Source: Marinifilum sp965230805 | GTDB lineage: Bacteria; Bacteroidota; Bacteroidia; Bacteroidales; Marinifilaceae | DNA length: 64,000 nt | Assembly: GCF_965230805.1 (NCBI RefSeq) | Contig: NZ_OZ246019.1 | Coordinates: forward strand, 1,240,001 to 1,304,000 | Reading direction: 5' to 3' | Shown: positions 1-9,382 of the stretch, piece by piece | Layout: the number at the start of each line of letters is the position of its first letter | Numbering within the stretch: position 1 is the first letter of the stretch | Position numbers and translations under genes: made by a program | Notes under the pieces: generated by a model | What the model was told of the DNA's origin: nothing | Seen by the model: only the letters and a program-made list of their open reading frames with translations | Databases searched by the model: none

Positions 1-101
1 AGATCTTTTGCTCCTTCTACAGTAGCTGAAAGAGTGCAAGCTCCAACTATAATGGGATTTTTAAGGTTTAATCCCATGAATTCAACATTTAAATTTGCCA
101 T
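1..101 (-). CDS. Dihydroorotate dehydrogenase-like protein, N-terminal fragment
   Basis: Reading the minus strand from the ATG at 101 gives an open frame of 33 codons that runs off the window edge. It begins MANLNVEFMGLNLKNPIIVG, the typical opening of PreA/PyrD-like TIM-barrel flavoproteins, where the first strand and a NP-[IV]-x-x-[GA] motif lie at the very N-terminus. In many Bacteroidota a gene of this type lies directly downstream of nifJ, as here. Only the first tenth of the protein is visible, so the substrate cannot be judged. Confidence 0.7.
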   Translation of the reverse strand, partial: MANLNVEFMGLNLKNPIIVGACTLSATVEGAKD

Positions 102-261
102 ATGATTTTGGATTAAAATTTTATTGGGTATGACTAAATTTAAGAAATGAACTTCATAATTTCAACTCTATTTTAACTTTCTAAGAACAAAGCATCACAA
201 AAAACATCATATACTCCTTTAAATCCCAGACTTGCAGGTCTGATATTTATTTTCAAATAAG

Positions 262-306
262 GAAAGGCAGAATCGTAAGATCCACTAACTTACGATTCTG
301 CCTTTC
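262..306. terminator. Perfect 18-bp stem-loop
   Basis: An inverted repeat with 18-bp perfect arms (262-279 and 289-306) and a 9-nt loop lies between the GNAT remnant and the dihydroorotate dehydrogenase-like gene. Neither side has a strong T-run, so an intrinsic terminator is only a guess; it could also be a transcript-stabilising hairpin. Confidence 0.5.
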
Positions 307-475
307 TGATCCTGAGTTATGATTAAGGATCACTACGCATATAACAATTATCACATACATTTGTTTTACGAGTAAATAACTCGATGTGGAAATAAGTTAG
401 AAGAATAATCTGTTTAAACTGTCCATTTTCCGACACTATAATCGTTTTTCAATTCTGTTAGAATTATTATCATAA

Positions 476-891
476 CTATATTAACGGAAGGATCATTTCA
501 TATTGACTACCGCATGCTTCCAGTCCAAAACTGTTTAAAAATTGTTTCGTTGCTTCATCTTTCCTGATCGTATTAATCACTTTTACCGAAGTACAAGGGA
601 TGAGCTCTAATAGTGCCTTAAATAATTCTGTTGCAACACCTTTCCTTCTTTCTTTTGCGTATACTGCCAACTGGGTGATATCGCCTGAGTTAAGCTCAGA
701 AATACCATATCCTATTAACTTCCCATTCTTATAGACACCAATTGCGTTAAAATGGCTTATCCCACGATAAATTGAATCGAAAGAGTTTTGCCATTCCACA
801 TTTTCGGAGCATTATAATCTGCAAATGCCTCAGCAAATGATTGATATCTAATTTTAAAGTCGATATTTTCAAGGATTTTAACTACTTCCAT
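476..891 (-). pseudogene. GNAT acetyltransferase with N-terminal frameshift
   Basis: The GNAT core is visible in the 107 codons ending at 476: a DITQLAVYAKERRKGVATEL stretch matches the acetyl-CoA-binding motif (R/Q-x-x-G-x-G/A), followed by the C-terminal half of the fold. That frame has no ATG, only a GTG at 799. One frame away, an ATG at 891 starts MEVVKILENIDFKIRYQSFA, ending ...FADYNAP, which resembles the usual N-terminus of this GNAT group. The two frames join if the A4 run near 803-806 gains one base. I read this as one gene broken by a homopolymer frameshift, or a sequencing error there. A functional short form starting at the GTG cannot be excluded. Confidence 0.55.
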
Positions 892-1116
892 GCTGATTCT
901 TTTAGTGCGTTTATACAAGTTTTAACAAGATTCTTTTTGATTAGTGTATCATTGTTACTAATAGATTTGTAACCTGTACTAGCGTACTCAATATATTTCA
1001 CCGGAATTGTGAAAATGGTTAAAGCTGCTTTATGTAATAGGGTTAGAAAAAAGGAAATTATTTTTTTGAAAGAATACCAGTTTTATTATGAAATACTTGT
1101 ATTTAGAAACAAAGAA

Positions 1117-1137
1117 AGGGGCTCAATTTGAGCCCCT
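1117..1137 (-). terminator. Intrinsic terminator of nifJ
   Basis: A 10-bp perfect stem AGGGGCTCAA/TTGAGCCCCT lies 26 bp past the nifJ stop. On the minus strand it is followed by TTCTTTGTTTC, a usable U-rich tract. Confidence 0.8.
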
Positions 1138-1162
1138 CATGATAATATTAGATCAAAAAACC

Positions 1163-4100
1163 TTATACCAGTTCTTTTTCTTCTTCAGAATAATCTAATG
1201 AAGCCTGACGCTTGTAAGCTTTATATCTCCACTTCGCATTCTCTTCAGCAGCTACGAATAACTCCTTAGCTTCTTCCGGGAATGATTTCTGTAGAGAAGT
1301 ATAACGTACCTCTCCTAATAAGAAATCCTGGAAGTTTTCCCACTTAGGCTCTTTTGAATCAAGAACAAATGGGTTCTTACCTTCAGCTTCTAACATAGGA
1401 TTATTGCGATACAAATGCCAGTATCCAGCTTCAACAGCTTTTTTCTCCTCCGCTTGAGATTTACCCATAGATGCTTTCAATCCATGAGAAATACATGGTG
1501 AGTAAGCAATGATCAATGATGGCCCCGGATAAGCTTCAGCTTCTTTCAATGCTTTGTAGTATTGAGCTTGATTTGCACCCATTGCTACTTGAGCTACATA
1601 AACATATCCGTAAGACATTGCAATCATACCAAGGTCTTTCTTTCTGATTCGTTTACCAGCAGCAGCAAATTTAGCTACAGCACCAACTGGAGTAGATTTA
1701 GATGCTTGTCCGCCAGTGTTAGAGTATATCTCGGTATCCATAACCAAAACATTTACATCTTCACCAGAAGCCAATACATGATCCAAACCTCCAAATCCTA
1801 TATCATATGCCCAACCGTCACCTCCGAAGATCCAGATAGACTTCTTAACCAGGTATTGTTTTAAATTTAAGATTTCTTTAGCAACCTCATGAGTTTCGTT
1901 AGTCAAAGCAGCCTCAACTTTTGGAGAAGCTAGTTCTGAAGCATCAGCATTGTCTTTCCCTTCTAACCACTCAGCAAATGCAGCTTTTGTTGCATCATTA
2001 ACAGCATCCATGTTCTCTTCCATGCGCTGAGCTATACGAGCACGCATTTTGTTAACACCTTCTGCCATACCATAACCATACTCTGCATTATCTTCGAATA
2101 GAGAGTTCGCCCAAGCCGGACCTTTACCGCTCTTGTCGTTCTTACAGTATGGAGTAGATGGAGCAGAACCACCGTAGATAGAAGAACAACCAGTAGCATT
2201 AGCTACAATCATTCTCTCACCGTACAATTGAGTAATCAATTTGATGTATGGAGTTTCACCACAACCTGCACAAGCTCCAGAAAATTCGAATAATGGCTGA
2301 GCGAACTGTGAGTTCTTCACATTGTTTTTTGGAAGGATTTCTTTGTATCCAACCTTTTCATCCATGTAGTGCCATCTCTCTTTTTCAGCATCCTGAGTTT
2401 CAAGATGCTTCATTTCAAGAGCCTTAGCCTTAGGAGCTGGACAAACGTCAACACAGTTACCACAACCTGTACAATCTAGAGGAGCAACCTGAATGCGGAA
2501 ACTTAATCCTTTAAGATCTTTACCTGTTGCAGGCTTAACAGCTGTGCCAGCTGGGGCTGCAGCCAATTCTTCTTCTGTCAACAAAAATGGACGGATAGCA
2601 GCGTGAGGACAAACATAAGCACACTGGTTACACTGAATACAAGTTTCTTCTTTCCACTCAGGCACGCTTACTGCGATACCACGCTTTTCATATTTAGTAG
2701 TACCAGCAGGGAAAGTTCCATCTTCTCTACCTTGGAATGCAGAAACCGGAAGATCATCCCCAGTTTGAGCGTTCATTGGATCACAAACATTAGCTACGAA
2801 CTCAGGACGACCAGTTGAATCAGTCTTGAATCCTTCAACATCGATGTTTTTCCATTCAGCAGGAACCTCAACTTCAATTACATTTTCGCCACCAGCATCA
2901 ACAGCTGAGAAGTTCATATTAACAACTTTTTCCCCTTTGTTACCATATGATTTCACAATTGCTTTCTTCATTTCTTCCACTGCCAATTCGAATGGAATTA
3001 CACCAGTAATTTTGAAGAATGCAGCCTGCATTATCGTGTTGGTTCGTGTTCCAAGACCTAAATCTTCACCTAATTTTGTACCATTGATAATGTAAAATTT
3101 AATGTCATTCTCTGCAAGATACTTCTTCATATGATCAGGCAAGTGCTTCTTCGTTTCTTCTACATCATAAATAGAATTCAACAAGAATGAACCACCTTTT
3201 TTCAATCCTTTCAGTACATCATATAAGTATACGTATGCAGGTACGTGACATGCTACAAAGTCCGGAGTAGTTACTAAGTAAGTAGAACGAATTGGATCAT
3301 CACCAAAACGAAGGTGAGAAGCAGTAAAACCTCCTGATTTTTTAGAATCGTAAGCAAAATAAGCTTGACAATATTTATCAGTTGATCCTCCAATAATCTT
3401 GATTGAGTTCTTGTTAGCACCAACTGTACCATCAGAACCTAATCCGTAAAATTTAGCTTCAAACAATGATTCAGAGTTTACTTTTAATTCATCTTCCAAA
3501 GGAAGAGACTTAAATGTAACATCATCAACAATACCTAAAGTGAATTGATTTTTTGGTTCATTCATTGCTAAGTTTTTATAAATAGCAATAATTTGAGATG
3601 GAGTAACATCTTTTGAACCTAATCCGTAACGGCCACCAACTACAACCGGAGCATTTTCTTTTCCGTAGAATACTTCTCTTACATCAAGATACATTGGATC
3701 TCCGTTAGCACCTGGCTCTTTGGTTCTATCAAGAACACAAATCCTCTTAACAGATTCCGGAACTACACTTAAGAAATGTTTCGCTGAAAATGGACGATAT
3801 AGGTGTACACCAACCATACCTACTTTCTCTCCATTTGCAATCTTGTAATCGATAACCTCTTTAATCGTTTCTGTTACAGATCCCATAGCGATAACGATAT
3901 TTTCTGCATCATCAGCACCATAGTATACAAATGGCTTGTATTCTCTTCCAGTTAACTTGGTAATTTCGTTCATATAACCTTCTACAATTTCAGGTACTTT
4001 TTCGTAGAATGGGTTTGCAGCCTCCCGTGACTGGAAGTAGATATCTGGATTTTGAGCAGTACCTCTGGTTACTGGAGATTCTGGATTCAAAGCACGGTTA

Positions 4101-4717
4101 CGGAAATCCTGAAGAGCTTCCATATCTACCAATTCTCTCATATCATCGGCGTCAACAGCCTCAACTTTTTGAATTTCGTGCGAAGTACGGAATCCATCGA
4201 AGAAGTTGATGAAAGGAACGCGAGACTTAATTGCAGTAAGATGAGCCACTGCAGAAAGATCCATAACTTCCTGTACAGAACCTGATGCCAACATAGCAAA
4301 ACCAGTTTGTCTTGCAGAATAAACATCTGAGTGATCACCAAAAATAGAAAGTGCCTGAGCAGCCAATGCACGAGCACTTACGTGGAATACACATGGTAAT
4401 AACTCACCAGAGATCTTGTACATGTTTGGAATCATCAATAACAATCCCTGAGATGCAGTATAAGTAGTTGTTAATGCACCAGCTTGCAAAGAACCATGAA
4501 CTGCACCTGCAGCACCAGCTTCTGATTGCATTTCAACTAGACGAACAGTTTCGCCAAAAATGTTTTTACGTCCTTGAGCAGCCCACTCATCAACATTCTC
4601 AGCCATAGGCGAAGAAGGTGTGATTGGGTAAATACAAGACACCTCACTAAACATGTATGCTACGTGAGCGGCAGCAGCATTACCGTCGCAGGTAATGAAT
4701 TTTTTTTCTCTTGCCAT
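1163..4717 (-). CDS. nifJ: Pyruvate:ferredoxin (flavodoxin) oxidoreductase
   Basis: This 1184-residue protein is a full-length single-chain PFOR, which oxidatively decarboxylates pyruvate with CoA to acetyl-CoA, CO2 and reduced ferredoxin in the cytoplasm. The N-terminal pyruvate-binding domain has YPITPSSPM near residue 27. Two ferredoxin-type 4Fe-4S motifs follow, CIQCNQCAYVCPH (about 691) and CTGCGNCVDVCPA (about 747). The TPP domain carries GDGWAYDIGFGG near 967, and CAGCGE near 807 supplies further cluster ligands. The length matches the family. The ATG at 4717 is preceded by AGGAGG about 7 bp upstream, an unusually good ribosome-binding site for this group. It is followed by a strong terminator and, further on, by the dihydroorotate dehydrogenase-like gene. 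Its presence points to an anaerobic or microaerobic lifestyle. Confidence 0.97.
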   Translation of the reverse strand: MAREKKFITCDGNAAAAHVAYMFSEVSCIYPITPSSPMAENVDEWAAQGRKNIFGETVRLVEMQSEAGAAGAVHGSLQAGALTTTYTASQGLLLMIPNMYKISGELLPCVFHVSARALAAQALSIFGDHSDVYSARQTGFAMLASGSVQEVMDLSAVAHLTAIKSRVPFINFFDGFRTSHEIQKVEAVDADDMRELVDMEALQDFRNRALNPESPVTRGTAQNPDIYFQSREAANPFYEKVPEIVEGYMNEITKLTGREYKPFVYYGADDAENIVIAMGSVTETIKEVIDYKIANGEKVGMVGVHLYRPFSAKHFLSVVPESVKRICVLDRTKEPGANGDPMYLDVREVFYGKENAPVVVGGRYGLGSKDVTPSQIIAIYKNLAMNEPKNQFTLGIVDDVTFKSLPLEDELKVNSESLFEAKFYGLGSDGTVGANKNSIKIIGGSTDKYCQAYFAYDSKKSGGFTASHLRFGDDPIRSTYLVTTPDFVACHVPAYVYLYDVLKGLKKGGSFLLNSIYDVEETKKHLPDHMKKYLAENDIKFYIINGTKLGEDLGLGTRTNTIMQAAFFKITGVIPFELAVEEMKKAIVKSYGNKGEKVVNMNFSAVDAGGENVIEVEVPAEWKNIDVEGFKTDSTGRPEFVANVCDPMNAQTGDDLPVSAFQGREDGTFPAGTTKYEKRGIAVSVPEWKEETCIQCNQCAYVCPHAAIRPFLLTEEELAAAPAGTAVKPATGKDLKGLSFRIQVAPLDCTGCGNCVDVCPAPKAKALEMKHLETQDAEKERWHYMDEKVGYKEILPKNNVKNSQFAQPLFEFSGACAGCGETPYIKLITQLYGERMIVANATGCSSIYGGSAPSTPYCKNDKSGKGPAWANSLFEDNAEYGYGMAEGVNKMRARIAQRMEENMDAVNDATKAAFAEWLEGKDNADASELASPKVEAALTNETHEVAKEILNLKQYLVKKSIWIFGGDGWAYDIGFGGLDHVLASGEDVNVLVMDTEIYSNTGGQASKSTPVGAVAKFAAAGKRIRKKDLGMIAMSYGYVYVAQVAMGANQAQYYKALKEAEAYPGPSLIIAYSPCISHGLKASMGKSQAEEKKAVEAGYWHLYRNNPMLEAEGKNPFVLDSKEPKWENFQDFLLGEVRYTSLQKSFPEEAKELFVAAEENAKWRYKAYKRQASLDYSEEEKELV

Positions 4718-4777
4718 TTTACTCCTCCAATTAATTTTAATTAATGGTAGTTTAATTTATTTCTGTTATTTAATTCT

Positions 4778-5965
4778 CTAATATAAAAAACCGAATAACC
4801 ATAAAGGAATTATATTTCCTTTACCGCGTTCGATCATGTCAGCAGCTTCAAGTAAATTTTCTGTTCTAATGTTAGTATCAGATTCATTCGAATTACCAGT
4901 AATTTTAAAATTGTATTTGTCATTCACTAAAAAGTGACCCATATCCGTACTTGTAAAAAGTCTTGTTGGTGCAACCTGATTGTAGAAAAAAGTTTCCCGC
5001 AAATTGTCCTGATCCACATTCTCAGGAGAAATAGCATATAGCAAATTGGTATTGTGTAAATATACCTTGTTAGGCTTTTTAGATGAATCTTTATAGCTAT
5101 CCTTCGAGTTAAGCAAACAAATTAATCTTGCATTTTTCAAATATCGCAGGTAGTTCATAATGGTCGCTCTTGAAGTTTCAACATCATTTGCCAATTTGCT
5201 AACATTTGGCTGAAATGGAACATTACTCGAAATGATATAAAGAAGCTTTTTTAGCTTTGGTAAATATTTTAACTCTATCTGGTTCAAATACGTTATATCA
5301 AACTCCAACATCAGGTTGATAATTTTTAATAAATTATCAATGAAACTTTTCTCTTCCTGATAACATGGATAATATCCACAACGTAAATAATCATTAAAAA
5401 AAGCCAGAGGTCTTACTTTCTCTAGAATTTCGTCTACAATCTCCTCATGATTCTCTATAATATCTTCTAAAGAATAGCTCTTAAATCTGTTTCCTGTTTC
5501 ATGATTTAAAAATTCTCGGAATGATAATCCATTAAGGTAATACACATTCACCAAACCTTTAAGCTCTTCATTAGTTTTGACTCTTAAAATGGAAGAAGCT
5601 GTAAAAATAATTTTTAAATCATCATATTGTTCGTAACAAGTTCTTAAGTCTTTTGCCCAATCAGGATATTTATGAATCTGATCTAACAACAACAACTTAC
5701 CACCTTTTTTATAAAATTCATCAACAAAAGAAACCAGCCCCCTTTCTGTAAAGAAGAGGTTGTTCATGTTAATATAAAGGCATGATTTATCATTTGCACA
5801 ATTTTCTCGAACATAGTCTAGCAAGAAGGTAGTTTTACCTACACCTCTGGCACCTTTCACTGCAATTAATCGCTGCGACCAATCAATTTGATCAGCTAAT
5901 TCGCGACGAATGTTGCTCTTTTTGTTTTTCAACAAACTATTATGAGTCTGCAATAAGGTGTTCAT
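4778..5965 (-). CDS. AAA ATPase with DUF4143-like C-terminal half
   Basis: The 395-residue product has a Walker A GARGVGKTTFLLDYV at residues 38-52 and a Walker B-like LLLLDQIHKYPDW near 93, followed by an arginine-finger region. The C-terminal half contains a winged-helix-like stretch (LANDVETSRATIMNYLRYLK, about 262) and a degraded PD-(D/E)xK-like region. This is the AAA_14/DUF4143 layout, a large, poorly understood group of stand-alone ATPases common in Bacteroidota. Its cellular role is not known to me. It lies alone between nifJ and rho; the 60-bp gap to nifJ holds no clear terminator. Confidence 0.75.
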   Translation of the reverse strand: MNTLLQTHNSLLKNKKSNIRRELADQIDWSQRLIAVKGARGVGKTTFLLDYVRENCANDKSCLYINMNNLFFTERGLVSFVDEFYKKGGKLLLLDQIHKYPDWAKDLRTCYEQYDDLKIIFTASSILRVKTNEELKGLVNVYYLNGLSFREFLNHETGNRFKSYSLEDIIENHEEIVDEILEKVRPLAFFNDYLRCGYYPCYQEEKSFIDNLLKIINLMLEFDITYLNQIELKYLPKLKKLLYIISSNVPFQPNVSKLANDVETSRATIMNYLRYLKNARLICLLNSKDSYKDSSKKPNKVYLHNTNLLYAISPENVDQDNLRETFFYNQVAPTRLFTSTDMGHFLVNDKYNFKITGNSNESDTNIRTENLLEAADMIERGKGNIIPLWLFGFLY

Positions 5966-6130
5966 ACTTTTTTTGAAATTTACAAAGCAAATTTATAGAA
6001 TAAAACCTATTTTTTTGCTATCTCGAGATTACAAAAGCATCTATTTTTTGCAATTTATACTTGTTTAAAATAACATCCCTTACAACAGTCTTATGTGACT
6101 CAAAATACTTTAAATCATAAAAGTAATGAC

Positions 6131-6163
6131 ACAAAAAAGAGGTAGTAATTATTACCACCTCTT
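6131..6163 (-). terminator. Intrinsic terminator of rho
   Basis: Arms 6137-6149 and 6151-6163 form a 13-bp stem on the minus strand (one G-U) followed by TTTTTTG. It lies 21 bp past the rho stop codon. Confidence 0.75.
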
Positions 6164-6184
6164 CATATAAATTAAATTCTCTGA

Positions 6185-7909
6185 TTACTTATCATTCATC
6201 GAAATCAAGAACTCTTCGTTTGAACGTGTTTTTCTCATTCGGTCACTAATAAACTGCATGGCTTCCACCGAGTTCATATCGGTTAAGAAGTTTCGAAGTA
6301 CCCAGATTCGGTTTAACTGACCTTCTTCCAACAGCAAATCTTCACGACGGGTACTAGACGCAGTAATGTCAACAGCAGGGTAAATACGCTTATTCGATAA
6401 CTTACGATCTAATTGAAGTTCCATATTTCCAGTCCCTTTAAATTCTTCAAAGATCACTTCGTCCATTTTAGAACCAGTTTCTGTCAGTGCTGTTGCTAAT
6501 ATGGTAAGCGATCCACCATTTTCAATATTACGAGCTGCACCAAAGAAACGCTTGGGTTTGTGAAGAGCATTTGCATCAACACCACCTGAAAGAACTTTTC
6601 CTGATGCTGGAGATACAGTATTATAAGCACGAGCTAAACGTGTAATCGAGTCAAGAAGGATTACCACATCGTGACCGCACTCCACCATACGTTTTGCTTT
6701 TTCCAAAACAATGTTTGCCACTCGTACATGACGTTCTGCTGGTTCATCAAATGTAGATGAAATCACCTCAGCATTTACGCTTCTAGCCATATCTGTAACC
6801 TCTTCCGGACGCTCATCAATCAACAAAATAATCATATAAGCTTCAGGATTGTTTGCAGCTATTGCATTGGCAACTTCTTTTAACAAGACGGTTTTACCCG
6901 TTTTTGGCTGTGCCACAATCAAGCCCCTTTGTCCTTTACCAATCGGGGCAAACATATCAACCACCCTTGTGGATAATGAATTTGACGATCCACCTGTCAA
7001 GTTAAATTTTTCATCAGGGAATAGTGGTGTCAAATGATCAAATGGTACACGATCACGAATCACCTCAGGCAAACGACCATTTATCTTTTCAACCTTAATT
7101 AAAGGAAAGTACTTTTCACCTTCTTTTGGAGGGCGGATAGATCCATTAACAGTATCACCAGTTTTTAAGCCAAACAGCTTAATTTGAGACTGAGATACAT
7201 AAATATCATCAGGAGAATTTAAATAATTATAGTCCGAAGAACGTAAGAATCCATAACCATCAGGCATAATTTCTAATACCCCGGAACTATTAATAATTCC
7301 ATCAAACTCGAAAAGCTTTTCTTTTTCTCTCTTTTCAAATCTCTTTCTATTCTGACTTTTATCTTGGCGATCCTGACGTTCCGATCTTTCCTGACGTTCA
7401 GTTTTTTCAGTGTTATCAGCTCTCTCGCCTCTATCCTGCATATCCGGCTTTGCTTTCTCTTCAGCAACAGGAGCTTTTGTTTGAATAGCTTTTACTTCCT
7501 CTTTTTTTTCACCCTGCTCTTTCACAGATTCACTTGCCTTTACAGCAGTTTTTCTAGGACGTCTCGGTTTTGGAGCAGTTTCCTCAGCCTTCTTTTCTTC
7601 TGAATCAATTTGCGAGGCAGCTTCCTTCACCACCTCTTTCACTGGTTGTTCAGTTTTTCTTCTTCTACGCAAATTAATTTTAGGCTGATCTTCATCTTTA
7701 TTTACTTCAGTTTCAGCTTTCTTAATTCTCTTGCGAGGTGTTTTCTTTTCTATTGATTTCATTTCAGAAGCTACAATTGCCTGCTGATCAAGAATCTTAT
7801 AAATTAAATCTTGCTTTTTAAAGGATTCAACTTTCTTAATTTTAAGTTCTTTAGCGATTTCTCGCAACTCAGGCACAAGCTTCTTGTTTAATTCAAGAAT
7901 ATCGTACAT
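6185..7909 (-). CDS. rho: Transcription termination factor Rho with long charged insertion
   Basis: The 574-residue protein is a hexameric RNA-dependent ATPase that terminates transcription. Residues 1-45 form the Rho N-terminal helical domain. Residues about 48-200 are a low-complexity, K/E/R/Q-rich segment absent from E. coli Rho. A cold-shock-type RNA-binding domain (about 205-275, with GFLRSSDYNYLNSPDDIYVS) and the ATPase core with P-loop QPKTGKTVLL follow. The protein ends with the usual RTR..EEFL region. Such insertions are normal in Bacteroidota; in B. thetaiotaomicron Rho the disordered insertion has been linked to phase separation. Divergent from rpoD across a 300-bp AT-rich gap in which I see no convincing motif. 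Confidence 0.97.
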   Translation of the reverse strand: MYDILELNKKLVPELREIAKELKIKKVESFKKQDLIYKILDQQAIVASEMKSIEKKTPRKRIKKAETEVNKDEDQPKINLRRRRKTEQPVKEVVKEAASQIDSEEKKAEETAPKPRRPRKTAVKASESVKEQGEKKEEVKAIQTKAPVAEEKAKPDMQDRGERADNTEKTERQERSERQDRQDKSQNRKRFEKREKEKLFEFDGIINSSGVLEIMPDGYGFLRSSDYNYLNSPDDIYVSQSQIKLFGLKTGDTVNGSIRPPKEGEKYFPLIKVEKINGRLPEVIRDRVPFDHLTPLFPDEKFNLTGGSSNSLSTRVVDMFAPIGKGQRGLIVAQPKTGKTVLLKEVANAIAANNPEAYMIILLIDERPEEVTDMARSVNAEVISSTFDEPAERHVRVANIVLEKAKRMVECGHDVVILLDSITRLARAYNTVSPASGKVLSGGVDANALHKPKRFFGAARNIENGGSLTILATALTETGSKMDEVIFEEFKGTGNMELQLDRKLSNKRIYPAVDITASSTRREDLLLEEGQLNRIWVLRNFLTDMNSVEAMQFISDRMRKTRSNEEFLISMNDK

Positions 7910-8216
7910 ATAAATTTTGTTAATATTTTTTGGGTAATGTTTCTAGATAGAATTGTATTTGATCAATACAGAACCTGATCTTTCGACCTCTAAATGAGAA
8001 GAATCAATCGTAATTCAAGTGCAATATTAAACAAATACTTATAATTCACAAAAAAATAATTGAGTAATTGTTTAGAATAATGAAAATACATATGATTTTA
8101 TCTGGCTTATTCCCGTTTTAAATAAGCCTTTATCGATTTCATTTTTTAAATCATTTTGCTATATTTAAATATTAATGGAAGAGGAAACTCTCTCATTTAA
8201 TACCATAAAATCCACT

Positions 8217-9083
8217 ATGAGACAGCTAAAAATTACCAAACAAGTAACAAACAGAGAAACTCCGTCCCTTGACAAGTATCTTCATGAAATTGGAAAAGTC
8301 GATCTAATTTCGGCCGAGGAAGAAGTACAACTTGCAAGGAAAATAAAAAAAGGAGATAAAAAGGCTCTGGATCGGCTTATTAAGTGTAATCTGCGTTTTG
8401 TTGTATCGGTTTCGAAGCAATATCAAAACCAAGGTCTTAGTTTACCAGATTTAATTAATGAAGGAAACTTAGGACTTATTAAGGCTGCCCAAAGGTTTGA
8501 TGAAACCAGAGGGTTTAAATTTATTTCTTACGCAGTTTGGTGGATACGGCAATCTATTTTGCAAGCCTTGGCTGAGCAAGCAAGAATTGTTCGTTTACCA
8601 TTAAACAAAATTGGTTCGATAAATAAAATTAACAAAACATTCTCTCAATTAGAACAAGAATATCAGCGTGAACCTTCGGCTGAAGAAATTGCCAACATTT
8701 TGGAAATGAGCCCAAAAGATGTAAAAGAAGCTCTCAAAGCTTCCGGAAGGCATGTTTCTATGGATGCTCCCATAAATCCAGATGAAGAAAACACCTTATA
8801 TGACATCCTATTAAGTAATGATGAAATTAGTCCTGATAAAGCATTAATAAGAGACTCTTTAAGAAAGGAAATCGAAAGATCTTTATCAACACTCTCGAAA
8901 CGAGAGGCGGCTATCATTCGTTTGTATTTTGGATTAAATGGAAAACCTCCCTATTCGTTGGAAGAAATTGGAAAAGAATTTGGCTTAACCAGAGAGCGAG
9001 TGAGACAAATTAAAGAAAAGGCTATCAAAAGAATGAAGTCAACTTTCAGAAGTAAAATCTTAAAAACTTATTTAGGAGAGTAA
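8217..9083 (+). CDS. rpoD: Primary RNA polymerase sigma factor (RpoD, Bacteroidetes sigma-ABfr type)
   Basis: I start the gene at the ATG at 8217 (MRQLKITKQVTNRETPSLDK), the standard start of this family; an in-frame ATG at 8175 would add 14 residues. The 288-residue product has region 1.2 (SLDKYLHEIGKVDLISAEEE), the region 2 core with LPDLINEGNLGLIKAAQRFD and the -10 recognition helix YAVWWIRQSI, region 3, and region 4 with the HTH SLEEIGKEFGLTRERVRQIK. It lacks region 1.1, as expected for Bacteroidota primary sigma factors, which recognise TAnnTTTG -7 and TTG -33 elements. Followed by a strong intrinsic terminator. Confidence 0.96.
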   Translation: MRQLKITKQVTNRETPSLDKYLHEIGKVDLISAEEEVQLARKIKKGDKKALDRLIKCNLRFVVSVSKQYQNQGLSLPDLINEGNLGLIKAAQRFDETRGFKFISYAVWWIRQSILQALAEQARIVRLPLNKIGSINKINKTFSQLEQEYQREPSAEEIANILEMSPKDVKEALKASGRHVSMDAPINPDEENTLYDILLSNDEISPDKALIRDSLRKEIERSLSTLSKREAAIIRLYFGLNGKPPYSLEEIGKEFGLTRERVRQIKEKAIKRMKSTFRSKILKTYLGE

Positions 9084-9109
9084 ATCCATTTCTTGTATTT
9101 AAAACACTG

Positions 9110-9155
9110 AAAGGGTAAGGGAAAATTTTCGGCATTTTTCTCTTATCCTTTTTTG
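9110..9155 (+). terminator. Intrinsic terminator of rpoD
   Basis: A roughly 16-bp stem (AAAGGGTAAGGGAAAA with its complement TTTTCTCTTATCCTTT, two G-U pairs) closes a 10-nt loop and runs into a T-rich tract, 26 bp past the rpoD stop. Confidence 0.8.
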
Positions 9156-9318
9156 TTAACTCGCTTTCGGTTAAAAATAGAGCCATCTTTCTTCAAGAGT
9201 TCCATTAAAACCCTTTGAAATGGCCTTCCATATCAAAGCCTTATTCTTCAAAACTCTTTGGTATTCTTTCACCACTTTTAAAACAAATATTGAACAAATT
9301 GGACTTTAGGTGGCGGAT

Positions 9319-9351
9319 ATTTTTAATCAAACTCGGGTTATTATATCTTTG
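9319..9351 (+). promoter_or_regulatory. Predicted promoter of rpe
   Basis: TATCTTTG at 9344-9351 fits the Bacteroidota -7 box TAnnTTTG. A T-rich -33 region (about 9319-9324) lies 19 bp upstream. The rpe ATG follows 31 bp downstream. The -33 box is weak. Confidence 0.5.
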
Positions 9352-9382
9352 CGCTAAATAAAATTAAATCTTAAACAAACAA

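Noticed and set aside
2603..3095. ORFs of 71 and 89 codons on the plus strand
   Set aside because: Antisense to nifJ with no independent support.
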